Source of the DNA: Williamsia sp.
GTDB taxonomy: Bacteria > Bacteroidota > Bacteroidia > Chitinophagales > Chitinophagaceae
Length of the DNA stretch: 51,637 nucleotides
NCBI GenBank assembly: GCA_015069695.1
Contig: JADCRZ010000043.1
Span: forward strand, 1 to 51,637
Direction: 5' to 3'
Both the position numbers and the translations under genes were made by a program. Within the stretch, counting starts at the first letter, position 1; each line of letters begins with the position of its first letter. A model generated the notes under the pieces. The model had not been told where the DNA came from. It was given only the letters and a program-made list of their open reading frames with translations, and did not search any database. Shown here piece after piece: positions 9,519-19,293 of the stretch.

Positions 9519-12455
9519 ATGAAAAGGATTCTGATCTTAATGGCCCTCTTTGGGTGGGCCCTGGGTGCTGCTGCTCAAAAAAAAGCAACCGGAACCGTAA
9601 AAGGCCGGTTGCTGGATACACTCTACAAAGAATCAATGGCGGAGGCAACCGTTTCCGTGATCCGTCCGGCTGACTCTTCGGTTGTTACCTACATGCTGGC
9701 AAACGGGCGGGGCGAATTCGAATTCAGGAACCTTGATCTGGATGCTTACCGCATCGTAGTGAGCTTTCAGGGATACAAACAAGTCAGAGAAAAGATAACA
9801 CTGTCGGCTACCCGCCCCGAAATAAACCTGGGCAACATCTACATGGAAAAGAACAATACCCTGCTTGATGAAGTGGTGGTTGAAGTTCCTCCTATACAGG
9901 TCAAAAAAGATACAGTAGAGTACAACGCCGCATCCTTTAAAACCATTCCCAATGCCACGGCCGAAGACCTGTTGAAAAAGCTTCCGGGCGTGGAAGTGGA
10001 TAAAGACGGGAACGTAAGTACGCAGGGAGAAACCGTCCAGAAAATTTATGTAGACGGAAAAGAGTTCTTTGCCAACGATCCCAAACTGGCGACCAAAAAC
10101 ATCACAGCCGACATGATCGAATCGGTGCAGGTGTATGATGACATGAGCGACCAGGCAAAATTTACCCGCATTGATGACGGCAGCCGCAGCAAAACCATCA
10201 ACATCAAATTAAAAAAGAACAGGCGCAAAGGTTATTTCGGACGGGCCATCGCAGGCGGCGGCGACCAGGACCGCTACCAATCTAACCTGACCTTTAACCG
10301 CTTTAACGAAGACCGCCGCATTTCCTTTGTCGGGTCATCAAACAATATCAACAAGCAAGGCTTTAACTTCAGCGACATTGTGACCAACATGGGCGGCTTC
10401 AATGGCGGGGGCGGCGGAAGAGGAAGCGGTGGCGGCGTGCGGGGCGGCGGAGGTGGCGGAACAGGTGCAAGCGGCATCAACCGCGCCAGCTCGGCCGGGA
10501 TCAACTACACCGACAAGATCGGCACCAAGTTAGATCTTACAGGAAGTTATTTTTATTCCAATACCCAGAACAGAAACCAGGAATCCAGCCTGCGGCAAAC
10601 ATTTTTCCCGCATGACTCTGTCACGTACCAGAGCGACCAGAATTCATCCATTGCTAAAAACGAAAATCACCGCTTCAACCTCCGGGTCGAATACTACATT
10701 GATTCTATGAATTCCTTGTTGTACACGCCCAGTTTTACGCTTCAGCATTCTACTACCAACCGGTACGATACATCCTTTACCCGCACCACACAGCCGGGTT
10801 TGGATTTTATCTCCCTGAGCGGGCTCAACAGAAATACCAACGAACGGGATGGGACCAGCTTGCAGAATAACCTGCTGTACCGCCGCAAGTTTCAAAAGCG
10901 GGGCCGCACATTTACGCTGGGCTTTACCAATTCTATCAACAACAGCGATGGAAACGGCACCAGCTTTTACCCGCTTACTTTTTACAACACGAACGGAACA
11001 ATCAGCAACATAAGAAACCAGAATTTCAAAAGCACCCAGGAAACCAGATCAGACAATTATGTCGTAAGCACCTCCTATACAGAACCCATCGGAAAAAACA
11101 AGATCCTGGAAGTAAATTATGCCTATACAAACAACCACAGCACGTCCGACCGCAAGGCATACAATTACAATGCAGGCACCAAACAATTTGACAGCATCAA
11201 CCTGCAGCAGACAAATTACTTTGAAAATGCTTTTCTGGCGCACCGGGCAGGTTTTAACTTCCGGGTGCAAAATGTAAAATACAATTTCCAGGTGGGCGGC
11301 AGCATACAGAACGCCACCCAGGAAAGCCGGAGCATCCGGGGTATCTACAGGGTAAATGGCAAAGATTCTGTTATCCACTACAAGCAGAACTATACAAACT
11401 TGTTTCCAACAGCCAGCTTCAACTACAGCTTCAACCGCACCAAAAACCTGCGTTTCAATTACAGCGGCAGAACCAGCCAGCCTACTGTAACCCAGCTGCA
11501 GGACGTAAGAGACGAAACCAACAGCCTGCGCACCACCCAGGGCAATCCCAACTTAAAACAGGAATTCAACAACAGCGTAAACCTTGTTTACAATACGTTT
11601 AGTCCCACCACCTTCAGGTATCTCAATGCAAGTTTGAACTACAATGCCACTTCCAACCGGATCGTCAACAGCATCGACCTGGATTCAGTGAGGGGCAAGG
11701 GCGTGCAGCTCATCAGACCCGTGAACCTGAACGGCGCTTTCAATGCATCTTCCTCTGTAACGCTGGGTATACCCCTTCGCAAAACCATGAAGGGCAGCAA
11801 TATCAACTTTACCAATTCTATCAGTTACAACCGCGACGTAAGTGCCCTGTACAAAAAGCTGAACCATACCAACACGCTGACCGTTCGCCAGAAAGTAGGC
11901 GTGAACATGGACTTTAAACAAAAGCTGAACTTCGGCGTCAATGCTGCCTTCTCTTACAACACCGTTCATTACAGCACGCAGCAAACCCAGACGCAGAACC
12001 TGGATTCAAAGTATTTCCAGCAAACCTACTCTACAAATGTTACCTACTTTGTATTCAAGAACATGTTCATCACCACTGATTTCGACTGTTTGATCAACAC
12101 CGGCAGGGCTGCGGGCTTTAACCAAACGATTCCGCTCTGGAATGCCAGCCTTGCCCAGCAGCTGTTTAAAAAGAAAAACGGGGAGATCAGGTTCTCTGTG
12201 AATGACCTGCTCAACCAGAACAAAAGCATCAACCGGGTCATCGGTGAAAACTACATCGATGATTCCAGGACCATGGTATTGAAACGCTATTTCCAGCTCC
12301 AGTTCACTTACAACCTCAACAGGATGGGTGGCAACAGAAGAGGCGTGAACGCGCCCGGGCAAAGAGAGCGCAGCACGGAAGGTGGCGGTATGAACCGGAG
12401 CTTCAACCGCGCAGGCGGTGGTAGTGGCGGTGGAGGAAGAAGAAACGATGAATAG
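9519..12455 (+). CDS. Outer-membrane beta-barrel protein, TonB-receptor-like (paralogue 2)
   Basis: 978-residue tandem paralogue of the preceding gene with the same order: signal peptide (about 1-20, GAAAQ), carboxypeptidase-regulatory-like domain, plug-like region, glycine-rich insert (about 291-318, shorter than in paralogue 1), barrel and Arg/Gly-rich C-terminal tail. The plug region is nearly identical to paralogue 1 (for example the ITADMIESVQV and DDMSDQAKFTRIDDGSR blocks), while the extracellular-loop regions of the barrel diverge and the tails differ. It starts with ATG at 9519. Tandem duplication followed by loop divergence is the simplest reading; the two could form related channels with different ligands. 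No SusD-like partner gene lies next to either copy, so they are not a classical SusCD glycan-uptake pair. Confidence 0.85.
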   Translation: MKRILILMALFGWALGAAAQKKATGTVKGRLLDTLYKESMAEATVSVIRPADSSVVTYMLANGRGEFEFRNLDLDAYRIVVSFQGYKQVREKITLSATRPEINLGNIYMEKNNTLLDEVVVEVPPIQVKKDTVEYNAASFKTIPNATAEDLLKKLPGVEVDKDGNVSTQGETVQKIYVDGKEFFANDPKLATKNITADMIESVQVYDDMSDQAKFTRIDDGSRSKTINIKLKKNRRKGYFGRAIAGGGDQDRYQSNLTFNRFNEDRRISFVGSSNNINKQGFNFSDIVTNMGGFNGGGGGRGSGGGVRGGGGGGTGASGINRASSAGINYTDKIGTKLDLTGSYFYSNTQNRNQESSLRQTFFPHDSVTYQSDQNSSIAKNENHRFNLRVEYYIDSMNSLLYTPSFTLQHSTTNRYDTSFTRTTQPGLDFISLSGLNRNTNERDGTSLQNNLLYRRKFQKRGRTFTLGFTNSINNSDGNGTSFYPLTFYNTNGTISNIRNQNFKSTQETRSDNYVVSTSYTEPIGKNKILEVNYAYTNNHSTSDRKAYNYNAGTKQFDSINLQQTNYFENAFLAHRAGFNFRVQNVKYNFQVGGSIQNATQESRSIRGIYRVNGKDSVIHYKQNYTNLFPTASFNYSFNRTKNLRFNYSGRTSQPTVTQLQDVRDETNSLRTTQGNPNLKQEFNNSVNLVYNTFSPTTFRYLNASLNYNATSNRIVNSIDLDSVRGKGVQLIRPVNLNGAFNASSSVTLGIPLRKTMKGSNINFTNSISYNRDVSALYKKLNHTNTLTVRQKVGVNMDFKQKLNFGVNAAFSYNTVHYSTQQTQTQNLDSKYFQQTYSTNVTYFVFKNMFITTDFDCLINTGRAAGFNQTIPLWNASLAQQLFKKKNGEIRFSVNDLLNQNKSINRVIGENYIDDSRTMVLKRYFQLQFTYNLNRMGGNRRGVNAPGQRERSTEGGGMNRSFNRAGGGSGGGGRRNDE

Positions 12456-12461
12456 AAATTC

Positions 12462-12803
12462 CTAGCGGAATAGCGGGAACAAAGAACGGTTAACAGGTTT
12501 TTGATTTGCCTGGTAATCGTTCTTTTGCATTCCGGAAGAAGTTTCTTTGCTGGTATAACGCTTCCAGAACCACATGATGGTAAAAGAAGGAATGAAATCA
12601 AGACCGGGCAGCAATTCTTCTATAAAATTAAACAGGCCGCCAAAAGCCCCCTTCCATCCGCCGAAAGTTCTGTAGAAAATCAGCGCCGAGACGGGTGCCC
12701 AGATTATATCACCAAGCTCCCCAACCACCGGTAATAAAAAAGTAGCATATCCGATCGCATCCATCAGGATGCAGAAAGCAAGAGAAGGCTGTTTTTTATT
12801 CAT
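12462..12803 (-). CDS. Small membrane protein of unknown function
   Basis: 113 residues with two or three hydrophobic segments: about 8-30 (the FCILMDAIGYATFLLP region), about 33-45, and a weaker one around 70-80. The C-terminal ~35 residues are polar and probably cytoplasmic. I do not recognise a defined family, though short membrane proteins of this look are common in Bacteroidota. It lies 54 nt downstream of the hybrid kinase gene on the same strand, so it may share that transcript. Its stop codon is 6 nt from the stop of the convergent barrel gene, with only a 5-bp inverted repeat (12458-12471) between them. Confidence 0.6.
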   Translation of the reverse strand: MNKKQPSLAFCILMDAIGYATFLLPVVGELGDIIWAPVSALIFYRTFGGWKGAFGGLFNFIEELLPGLDFIPSFTIMWFWKRYTSKETSSGMQKNDYQANQKPVNRSLFPLFR

Positions 12804-12857
12804 GGCAGTATGACGAAAAATTGCCCGGTTCAGTTGTATGGCTGTCCGGGGAACCGC

Positions 12858-15800
12858 TTACACCATCAGTACATAATTTTTCAGGATGGCTTCTATTTCT
12901 TTTAGCTTGAACGGCTTGGAGATAAAATCATCCATGCCTGCTTCTATGCAGCGTTCCTTGTCTTCTTTCATGGCATCTGCAGTGAGCGCAATAATAGGTA
13001 TGTTGCACTGCGGCTCAGGCAGGTTGCGGATGATATAGGTGGCGGTAAAGCCATCCATCTCCGGCATGTTAACGTCCATGAAGATCAGCACAGGATCGGC
13101 TGTGGGCAGCATTTCCAGGGCTTCCTTCCCATTGGAAGCCTTGATAACATGAAAGCCCATTTTCTTCAGCACTTCAGAAATCAGCAGCATGTTCATCGGC
13201 TCATCTTCCACCACCATAATAGTGGCGCTTTCGGTTAACTTTTCAATCGTAGGCTGCGAGGGGTTCAGGGTATTGCTCCGTCCTCCCGGCTGGTCGAACA
13301 AGGCATCGAGGATACCGGAGAGTTCGTGCAGTTTGACGGGCTTGGACAAAAACCGGTCGATGCCTGTTTTTTCTGCTTCTTTCTGGTACAGGGGTTTTTC
13401 CAGGGAAGACAGCATCAGGATAAAAGGATGTTTTTTATGGGGCTGGTTCTTTTTGATTTCTTTTACCAGGATGATGCCGTCCATTTCGGGCATGTGGTGG
13501 TCGGTAATGATCAAATCGAACGGCCGGCCTTTTTCTTCGGCATCCCGGATGCTGTCCAACGCCTCAGGACCATTGCTGACGATGGTGCAGTCGATCAGCA
13601 GATAGTCGAGTATACCCTTCATCAGCTGGCGGTTGGTAGCGTTGTCGTCAACAACAAGCACGCGCTGCAGCAGTGGTTTGGAGGGCGGTGGTACGCTGGG
13701 CGTCTCATTCGCAACCTCCAGGGATAAGTACAGGGTGAACATGCTGCCTTTGCCGGTTTCACTTTCTACCTTGATGCTGCCCCCAATGAGTTCAGCAAGG
13801 CTTTTGGAGATCGTAAGCCCGAGTCCTGTACCGCCGTATTTGCGGGTAGTAGATGAATCTGCCTGGGTGAAGCTGTCGAAGATCTTTGGCAGCTTGTCCT
13901 CGTCAATGCCGATGCCCGTATCTTTTACCTGGATCGTTACATCGAAATATTTCTTGTCTTCCTTTACGTATATATCACTGGTCTTTTTTAAGGATACAAA
14001 GATCTCTCCTTCCTTGGTGAACTTGATGGCATTGCCCAGCAGGTTGATCATGATCTGGCGAACACGGACGGGGTCGCCCACTACCTGGGATGGCAGGCCG
14101 GGTTCAACATGGTAAAGCATTTCCAGGTTTTTTTCAAATGCTTTTACGGTGAGCAGGTCAACGGTTTCTTCTATGAGTTCATCAAGCTTGAAAGGCATGT
14201 GCTCGATCTGCAGCTTGCCTGCTTCCAGCCGTGAAAAATCGAGGATGTCATTGATGATCTCCAGCAGGTTGTAGGCCGATTTGCGTACATTCTGGAGGTA
14301 ATCCCTTTGTACTTTTTGCAGGTCGGTGGTGAGCACCAGGTCAGTAAAGCCGATGATGCCGTTCATGGGTGTACGCAGCTCGTGGCTCATGTTGGCCATG
14401 AACTCGCTTTTTGCCTGGCTGGCTGATTCGGCCAGCTCCTTTGCCTGTACAAGCTCATCTTTTATTTGTTTGCTTTCGATGGCAGCCGAAAGCGAGGAGG
14501 CAAACGACCGGAGGATAGAAAATTCTGCTTCATCCCATTCCCTGTTTTGCTTGCATTCATTAAAGCCAACAAAGCCCCAGAACAGGTCGTTTACAAAAAT
14601 AGGAAGGATCAGGAATGAAGTAATGCCCATGCTCATCAGGACTGACTGCAACTGGGCATTCTTTAACTCGGAACTGATGCCGTAAAAAGCCTCATTCTGC
14701 ATGAGCACGCCGGTAATTTCACCCAACAGCTCAAACGAAAACCGGGAGGGATAATTTTGATCGACTCTGCAGTCGGGGTTGGCGATCCATTCCGATTGGC
14801 GTGTGGAAAACCATTGCTTCTCCTCAGCATTGTACGTGTTTTTGTAGATATAGCTTCTGTCTACATGCGATTTTGAACCCAGGATTTCCAGCGAAAGCCG
14901 CATGGCTGTCTCTATATCTGTATTTTCAATCAGCGTATGCGTTGCTTCTGCCAGGGCCTGCAACAAGAGGTCTTTTTTCTTGACCTTTTCTTCCGCCATT
15001 TTCCGGCCCGTAATATTGCGTGAGGTGCAGATCAGCTTTACCACTTCCTCATCATCCAGAATAGGTTTTATAATTGTTTCCAGCCAGATCACATCACCGT
15101 CTTTTTTAAAGATGCGGTAGCGCATGGTAATGCTTTCCTGGTTGTGGAACATGCTGCTGCCGGCCGGCATAAACTTGTGGTGATCTGCCGGATGCACATA
15201 TTTGAGGATCGAGCGGCCAATGATCTCCTCCACCTCATAGCCCAACACTTTAGAAACAGAAGGAGAAATGTACCAGATGTTTCCGTTGTATGCATGTACG
15301 CTGATGATGTCTTCTGCATGCTCGGCCAGCAGGCGGAATTTTTGTTCACTGTTCTGCAACGCATCTTCCGATTCTTTTTGCGATGTAACGTCCTGCGCTA
15401 TTCCAAAGAAGTATTGATCTTTTACAATCTTACCCTTCATAAGGAGATAGCGCATCCATCCGTATTCGGTGATAATGCGGCAGTTGAACTGGGTTTCGTA
15501 CTCGGTATCGTCTTTGTGCTCTTCAGCCTTTGAAAACTGTTCACTCACCATCTGCTGCTGTTCAGGTACGATGTAGGTGTTCATAAAATCATCCAGCGGC
15601 AGAACGCCGGGCGCGTTTTCTTCCCGGGCCAGCAGGGCGCTGAATTCAGCGCTCAGGGTAATTTCGTGCCTGGTAAAGTCTATCTTCAGCGACCCCATCT
15701 TTGCATAGGTCATCGCATACGAAAGGGTTTGGATGGCTTCCTCCTTTACCTGCTGGCTTTGCATCTTTTCACTTACATCCTGTCCGATGCCTTGTATTTC

Positions 15801-16805
15801 GTAGGGTTCTCCGGCCTCATTGCTAAGCGACAAAAATTCCCATTCTGTCCACAAAGTTTCGTTGGTTCCCTTGATGGGCTTGCGGATCAGCAGCTTGAAG
15901 ATCTTGCCGGGGTTTTGCCAGCAGGCGGCGGCCACCTTTTTGCAACGGGGTATGTCTTTGGGAAAGATGGTTTCATAATAGCCTGTTCCGATCAGTTCTG
16001 TTTCCGTGTAGCCGAAGGTTTTCTGAAACTGGTAATTGGCGAATGTAAAATGACCGCTCCGGTTGATGCGGATAACATAGTTGGTTTGCGAACGGATGAT
16101 AGAACTCAGGTAGTTCTTCTCCTGCAGCAATTCATTTTTGGCTGTTTGCAGTTCGTTGTGGTTGCTCAATCCCTTTTTCATCATGGGCTCCAGCACCAGT
16201 ATAATCAGGGCGACCAGCGCAACAACCAGCGATACCAGTTTTCCCGCATCGATCTTTTTGGACTCCTTGATGTGCTTTATGATCACCTGTGTGCAGTTGT
16301 GGGTAATCTGTTCTACCAGCTGCTGGTAGCCGCTTTCGTTGTAACTGATCTGTTGAAGGTAGCGGGTCCTGCTGCCATCGGTGAGCAGATTATCAGTCCG
16401 TGGTATTTCCCTGGCAACGGTTTGGATACCTTGGTAATAGCCGTTTAGTTTAGCCAGTTCAGTACCTGTTTTTTGCTCACTTCTGGAAAGCTCCTCATCC
16501 GGAAGGGTGCGGTTCTGAACAATAAATGCATGATAACGGGCAAACTCGCTGAGCATTGGTTCCAGCGCTTTAGTGAGCCGTTTTTGCTCAGCCGGATTGT
16601 TGCTGTTCAATACCAGCAGCAGCATGTTCTTTGACAATTGCTGGCTCAGGATCTGTTGTTTGTATGAAACGCCAGCCAATGCCAGAAAGCTGGCATTCTT
16701 GGTAGATTTAGCCTGAATGAGATAATAACCAACAAAATCAAAGAGGATAACCAGGGCAATAAGAATAACCGCAATGCGTATAAACTTTCTGTACGGACCG
16801 TTCAT
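12858..16805 (-). CDS. Membrane hybrid histidine kinase with PAS, GAF and two receiver domains
   Basis: 1315-residue signalling protein. Two transmembrane helices (about 10-30 and 188-207) flank a periplasmic helical domain that looks like the type IV pili / PilJ-like sensor fold (SYKQQILSQQLSKN region). Three PAS domains follow (about 235-355, 365-480, 485-605), then a GAF domain (about 615-780). The kinase core has HisKA with phospho-accepting His808 (NMSHELRTPMNG) and HATPase with N and G boxes (NLLGNAIKF, DTGIGI, GGTGLGL). Two receivers follow, with phospho-acceptor Asp1102 (TDHHMPEMDG) and Asp1244 (MDVNMPEMDG). No HPt domain and no neighbouring response regulator are present, so output must pass through other proteins or occur in cis. 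It is 63 nt after the aminotransferase gene on the same strand. Confidence 0.9.
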   Translation of the reverse strand: MNGPYRKFIRIAVILIALVILFDFVGYYLIQAKSTKNASFLALAGVSYKQQILSQQLSKNMLLLVLNSNNPAEQKRLTKALEPMLSEFARYHAFIVQNRTLPDEELSRSEQKTGTELAKLNGYYQGIQTVAREIPRTDNLLTDGSRTRYLQQISYNESGYQQLVEQITHNCTQVIIKHIKESKKIDAGKLVSLVVALVALIILVLEPMMKKGLSNHNELQTAKNELLQEKNYLSSIIRSQTNYVIRINRSGHFTFANYQFQKTFGYTETELIGTGYYETIFPKDIPRCKKVAAACWQNPGKIFKLLIRKPIKGTNETLWTEWEFLSLSNEAGEPYEIQGIGQDVSEKMQSQQVKEEAIQTLSYAMTYAKMGSLKIDFTRHEITLSAEFSALLAREENAPGVLPLDDFMNTYIVPEQQQMVSEQFSKAEEHKDDTEYETQFNCRIITEYGWMRYLLMKGKIVKDQYFFGIAQDVTSQKESEDALQNSEQKFRLLAEHAEDIISVHAYNGNIWYISPSVSKVLGYEVEEIIGRSILKYVHPADHHKFMPAGSSMFHNQESITMRYRIFKKDGDVIWLETIIKPILDDEEVVKLICTSRNITGRKMAEEKVKKKDLLLQALAEATHTLIENTDIETAMRLSLEILGSKSHVDRSYIYKNTYNAEEKQWFSTRQSEWIANPDCRVDQNYPSRFSFELLGEITGVLMQNEAFYGISSELKNAQLQSVLMSMGITSFLILPIFVNDLFWGFVGFNECKQNREWDEAEFSILRSFASSLSAAIESKQIKDELVQAKELAESASQAKSEFMANMSHELRTPMNGIIGFTDLVLTTDLQKVQRDYLQNVRKSAYNLLEIINDILDFSRLEAGKLQIEHMPFKLDELIEETVDLLTVKAFEKNLEMLYHVEPGLPSQVVGDPVRVRQIMINLLGNAIKFTKEGEIFVSLKKTSDIYVKEDKKYFDVTIQVKDTGIGIDEDKLPKIFDSFTQADSSTTRKYGGTGLGLTISKSLAELIGGSIKVESETGKGSMFTLYLSLEVANETPSVPPPSKPLLQRVLVVDDNATNRQLMKGILDYLLIDCTIVSNGPEALDSIRDAEEKGRPFDLIITDHHMPEMDGIILVKEIKKNQPHKKHPFILMLSSLEKPLYQKEAEKTGIDRFLSKPVKLHELSGILDALFDQPGGRSNTLNPSQPTIEKLTESATIMVVEDEPMNMLLISEVLKKMGFHVIKASNGKEALEMLPTADPVLIFMDVNMPEMDGFTATYIIRNLPEPQCNIPIIALTADAMKEDKERCIEAGMDDFISKPFKLKEIEAILKNYVLMV

Positions 16806-16868
16806 AAAGGCTCAAAGGATATTTGGAACCTCTATTAACTGCCAAACAGGGGCGGATATTGTTTGAAC

Positions 16869-18017
16869 CTAAAACCCCGCCGCCACCAATTTCTCTACTG
16901 CCCTCTCCAGGGTTTCTTCCTTTTTAGCGAAGCAAAAACGGACCACTTTGTTGTCGGTTGCGGACTGGTAGAGTGCTGAAACAGGGATTACGGCTACGCC
17001 GGCTTCGCGGATAAGCCGCAGGCTGAATGTTTTTTCGTCTTCATCGCTGATCTGGTCGTACCGGTATACCTGGAAATAACTGCCCCGGCTGGGAAGGGGT
17101 GTAAAGCGGGTTTGCTGCATCAGGGAGCCAAAAAGATCGCGCTTGGCCTGCATAAAAGGACTTAAGCCCAGGTAAGAATCTTTTTGCAGCAGGAACTGCG
17201 ACAAGGCAACCTGGGAGGGTGCATGACAGCTGAAACAATTGAACTGGTGTATTTTACGGAATTCTGCCATCAGCTCAGGGGAAGACACGCAGTAGCCCAG
17301 CTTCCAGCCTGTGCAGTTGTATATCTTTCCAAATGAAAAACAAACAAAGCTCCGGGCCAGCAGTCCGGGATAGCGCAGGATAGACTGATGCGGAAGACCA
17401 TCGTATATCAGGTGCTCATACACCTCATCCGACAAGATCAGGATGTCTGTATCTTTTACCAGGGCCGTTAATTCTTCTATATCCTCTTTGCTCAGCACAG
17501 ACCCCGTTGGATTGTGCGGACTGTTGATCATGATCATCCGGGTGCGCGGCGTGATCTTGCTGCGCACCTGGGCCCAATCAATTTTATATTCAGGGAATTG
17601 CAGGTCGACCAGCACAGGTACGGCCCCGTTTACCAGGATATTGGGTATATAGCTGTCGTAGCAAGGCTGAAAAACAATGACTTCATCACCTGGCTGCAGC
17701 ACCGCTGTAAGGGCCGTATAGATGGCGTAAGTGCCTCCTGGTGTAACGGTGATCTGCGATTCGGGATGGATGGGGGTATGATACAGGAACCCGATCTTTT
17801 CAGCCAGCACTTCCCGCAGGCGGGCCCATCCGTTCATATGAACATACTGGTTAAAGCCATCGTACATAGCCTTGCTGACCAGGCTGATCAGTTCTTCATT
17901 CATCTGAAAATCCGGGAATCCTTGTCCTAAGTTAATGGCACCCAGTTCAGCGGCCAGGGAGCTCATAACCGTAAAGATCGTGGTACCCGCATCAGGAAGT
18001 TTGGAGTGAACAGGCAT
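16869..18017 (-). CDS. PLP-dependent aminotransferase, probable methionine-type (class I/II)
   Basis: Fold-type I aminotransferase. Visible markers are NLGQGFPDF near the N-terminus, the TPGGTYAIYTAL cofactor segment, NSPHNPTGSVL, the DEVYEHL aspartate that contacts the pyridine nitrogen, and the Schiff-base lysine in SFGKIYNCTGWKLGY (Lys231 from the start used here). These features match the YbdL / methionine aminotransferase subgroup, which transaminates methionine and aromatic amino acids with 2-oxo acids. An in-frame start exists at 18053 but overlaps the Rid gene. The ATG at 18017 (MPVHSKLP) begins 4 nt after the Rid stop and gives a normal-length protein of 382 residues. Linkage to a Rid gene fits a PLP-enzyme pathway. 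The exact substrate is inferred from subgroup resemblance only. Confidence 0.85.
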   Translation of the reverse strand: MPVHSKLPDAGTTIFTVMSSLAAELGAINLGQGFPDFQMNEELISLVSKAMYDGFNQYVHMNGWARLREVLAEKIGFLYHTPIHPESQITVTPGGTYAIYTALTAVLQPGDEVIVFQPCYDSYIPNILVNGAVPVLVDLQFPEYKIDWAQVRSKITPRTRMIMINSPHNPTGSVLSKEDIEELTALVKDTDILILSDEVYEHLIYDGLPHQSILRYPGLLARSFVCFSFGKIYNCTGWKLGYCVSSPELMAEFRKIHQFNCFSCHAPSQVALSQFLLQKDSYLGLSPFMQAKRDLFGSLMQQTRFTPLPSRGSYFQVYRYDQISDEDEKTFSLRLIREAGVAVIPVSALYQSATDNKVVRFCFAKKEETLERAVEKLVAAGF

Positions 18018-18021
18018 GGAA

Positions 18022-18414
18022 TTAAGTATTGTGAAGAATGGCCGTGGCCTCAATTTCTACCAGGTAATCAGGACTAATAAGACGGGAGACTTCCACCATG
18101 GTGGTGCAGGGTTTGATGTCTTTGAAGAACTCGCAGTGGGCCCGGCCCAGTTCTTCCCAGCGGGAGATGTCCGTGATATACATCCTGGTGCGGATGACAT
18201 CTTTCATGGCCGCATCTGCCCGGCCCAGCATTTTTTCTATTTTCTGGAGAATGTACCTGGATTGTTCATATACACTGTCCTTTCCTACTACCTGTCCGTT
18301 CTCATCAATGGCAACCGTTCCGGTCACTTCAATCAGGTTGCCCATTTTTACGGCGCGGCTATAGCCGATGATTTCTTCCCAGTGAGCACCGGAAGCGTAA
18401 TTGACTCGTTGCAT
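18022..18414 (-). CDS. RidA/YjgF-family protein, subgroup lacking the catalytic arginine
   Basis: 130-residue Rid-family protein. Classical RidA trimers hydrolyse enamine/imine intermediates released by PLP enzymes. The family core is clear: the NLIEVTGTVAIDENG strand, the DVIRTRMYITD segment and the C-terminal VEVSRLISPDYLVEIEATAI block. The position of the conserved arginine of canonical RidA, just before the V-E-V motif, is occupied by threonine here (CTTMVEV, about residues 103-109). That places it among Rid subgroups not expected to have classical imine deaminase activity. It sits between the inositol-monophosphatase-like gene (20 nt) and the aminotransferase (4 nt), very likely in one operon, which argues for a function tied to that aminotransferase or its product. 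Confidence 0.88.
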   Translation of the reverse strand: MQRVNYASGAHWEEIIGYSRAVKMGNLIEVTGTVAIDENGQVVGKDSVYEQSRYILQKIEKMLGRADAAMKDVIRTRMYITDISRWEELGRAHCEFFKDIKPCTTMVEVSRLISPDYLVEIEATAILHNT

Positions 18415-18434
18415 ATGGCGTAAATTAATTGGTC

Positions 18435-19208
18435 TTAATTGGTGCCTTTGATCCAGCGGATCATTTCATCGTGTATTTTCCCGTTTGTGGCCAGCACCTG
18501 GCGTTTGTTGGGGGAGTATTCATCTCCTTCAAAATCACTTACGCGTCCGCCGGCCTCTTCCACAATGAGTGAACCAGCTGCGCTGTCCCAGGCCTGCAGG
18601 TTGTGCTCATAAAATCCATCAAACCGTCCGGAGGCCACCCAGCACAGGTCGATGGCTGCCGAACCCAGGCGGCGCACCGGGATGCCTTTGCGGATCAGGC
18701 GTTCAAACACCACGAGTGGTCCGTTGGGCGAATCCAGGTAGCTGTAAGGAAACCCGGTTACCAGGCAGGCATTGCTGACTTCTGCCTTGGAACTGACGTG
18801 TATCTGCTTTTCGTTCAGGGTAGCGCCGGCTCCCTTTTCGGCAAAGAAGAATTCGTTCAATACCGGGTTGTAAACGGCGCCCATCAACATCTTGCCTGCT
18901 TTTTCCACCCCAATGCTCACACAGCAGATGGGTATACCGTTGGCAAAATTCACCGTACCGTCTATCGGGTCGATAAACCATTTGTATTCGCTGTCCATCC
19001 TGATCTCCCCCACTTCTTCGCTCAGGATAAAATGGTCGGGAAATGCTTCTTTGATAAGGGCGATAATAGCTTTTTCTGAAGCCAGATCAGCCTCTGTAAC
19101 CAGGTCGTTGATGCTGGATTTGCTGGAGATCTTAAACTCTCCCTGAAAATAACTTTTCAGCACACCGCCGCCCGCCTGGGCTGCTTTGAGTAAGGTTGAT
19201 TTTAGCAT
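18435..19208 (-). CDS. Inositol monophosphatase family protein
   Basis: 257-residue Mg-dependent phosphatase of the IMPase/SuhB/CysQ superfamily. Metal and phosphate motifs are intact: SEEVGE (about residue 69), the FIDPIDGTVNF motif (about 82-92), and WDSAAGSLIVEEAGG near the C-terminus. Possible substrates are inositol phosphates, related sugar phosphates or 3'-phosphoadenosine nucleotides; sequence reading does not decide between them. It heads the minus-strand run toward the Rid and aminotransferase genes. On the minus strand an exact TAnnTTTG match lies at 19220-19213, only 4 nt before the ATG. If that is the promoter the mRNA would be nearly leaderless, but no matching -33 TTG is present at the usual spacing. 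Confidence 0.85.
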   Translation of the reverse strand: MLKSTLLKAAQAGGGVLKSYFQGEFKISSKSSINDLVTEADLASEKAIIALIKEAFPDHFILSEEVGEIRMDSEYKWFIDPIDGTVNFANGIPICCVSIGVEKAGKMLMGAVYNPVLNEFFFAEKGAGATLNEKQIHVSSKAEVSNACLVTGFPYSYLDSPNGPLVVFERLIRKGIPVRRLGSAAIDLCWVASGRFDGFYEHNLQAWDSAAGSLIVEEAGGRVSDFEGDEYSPNKRQVLATNGKIHDEMIRWIKGTN

Positions 19209-19293
19209 GCGGCAAAAATAGTCAGTTCGGCTGAGGAATAGGAAGGAATAAAAAAACAGAAATTAGGTAGTAGATTTATCCAACCGATCTAAC

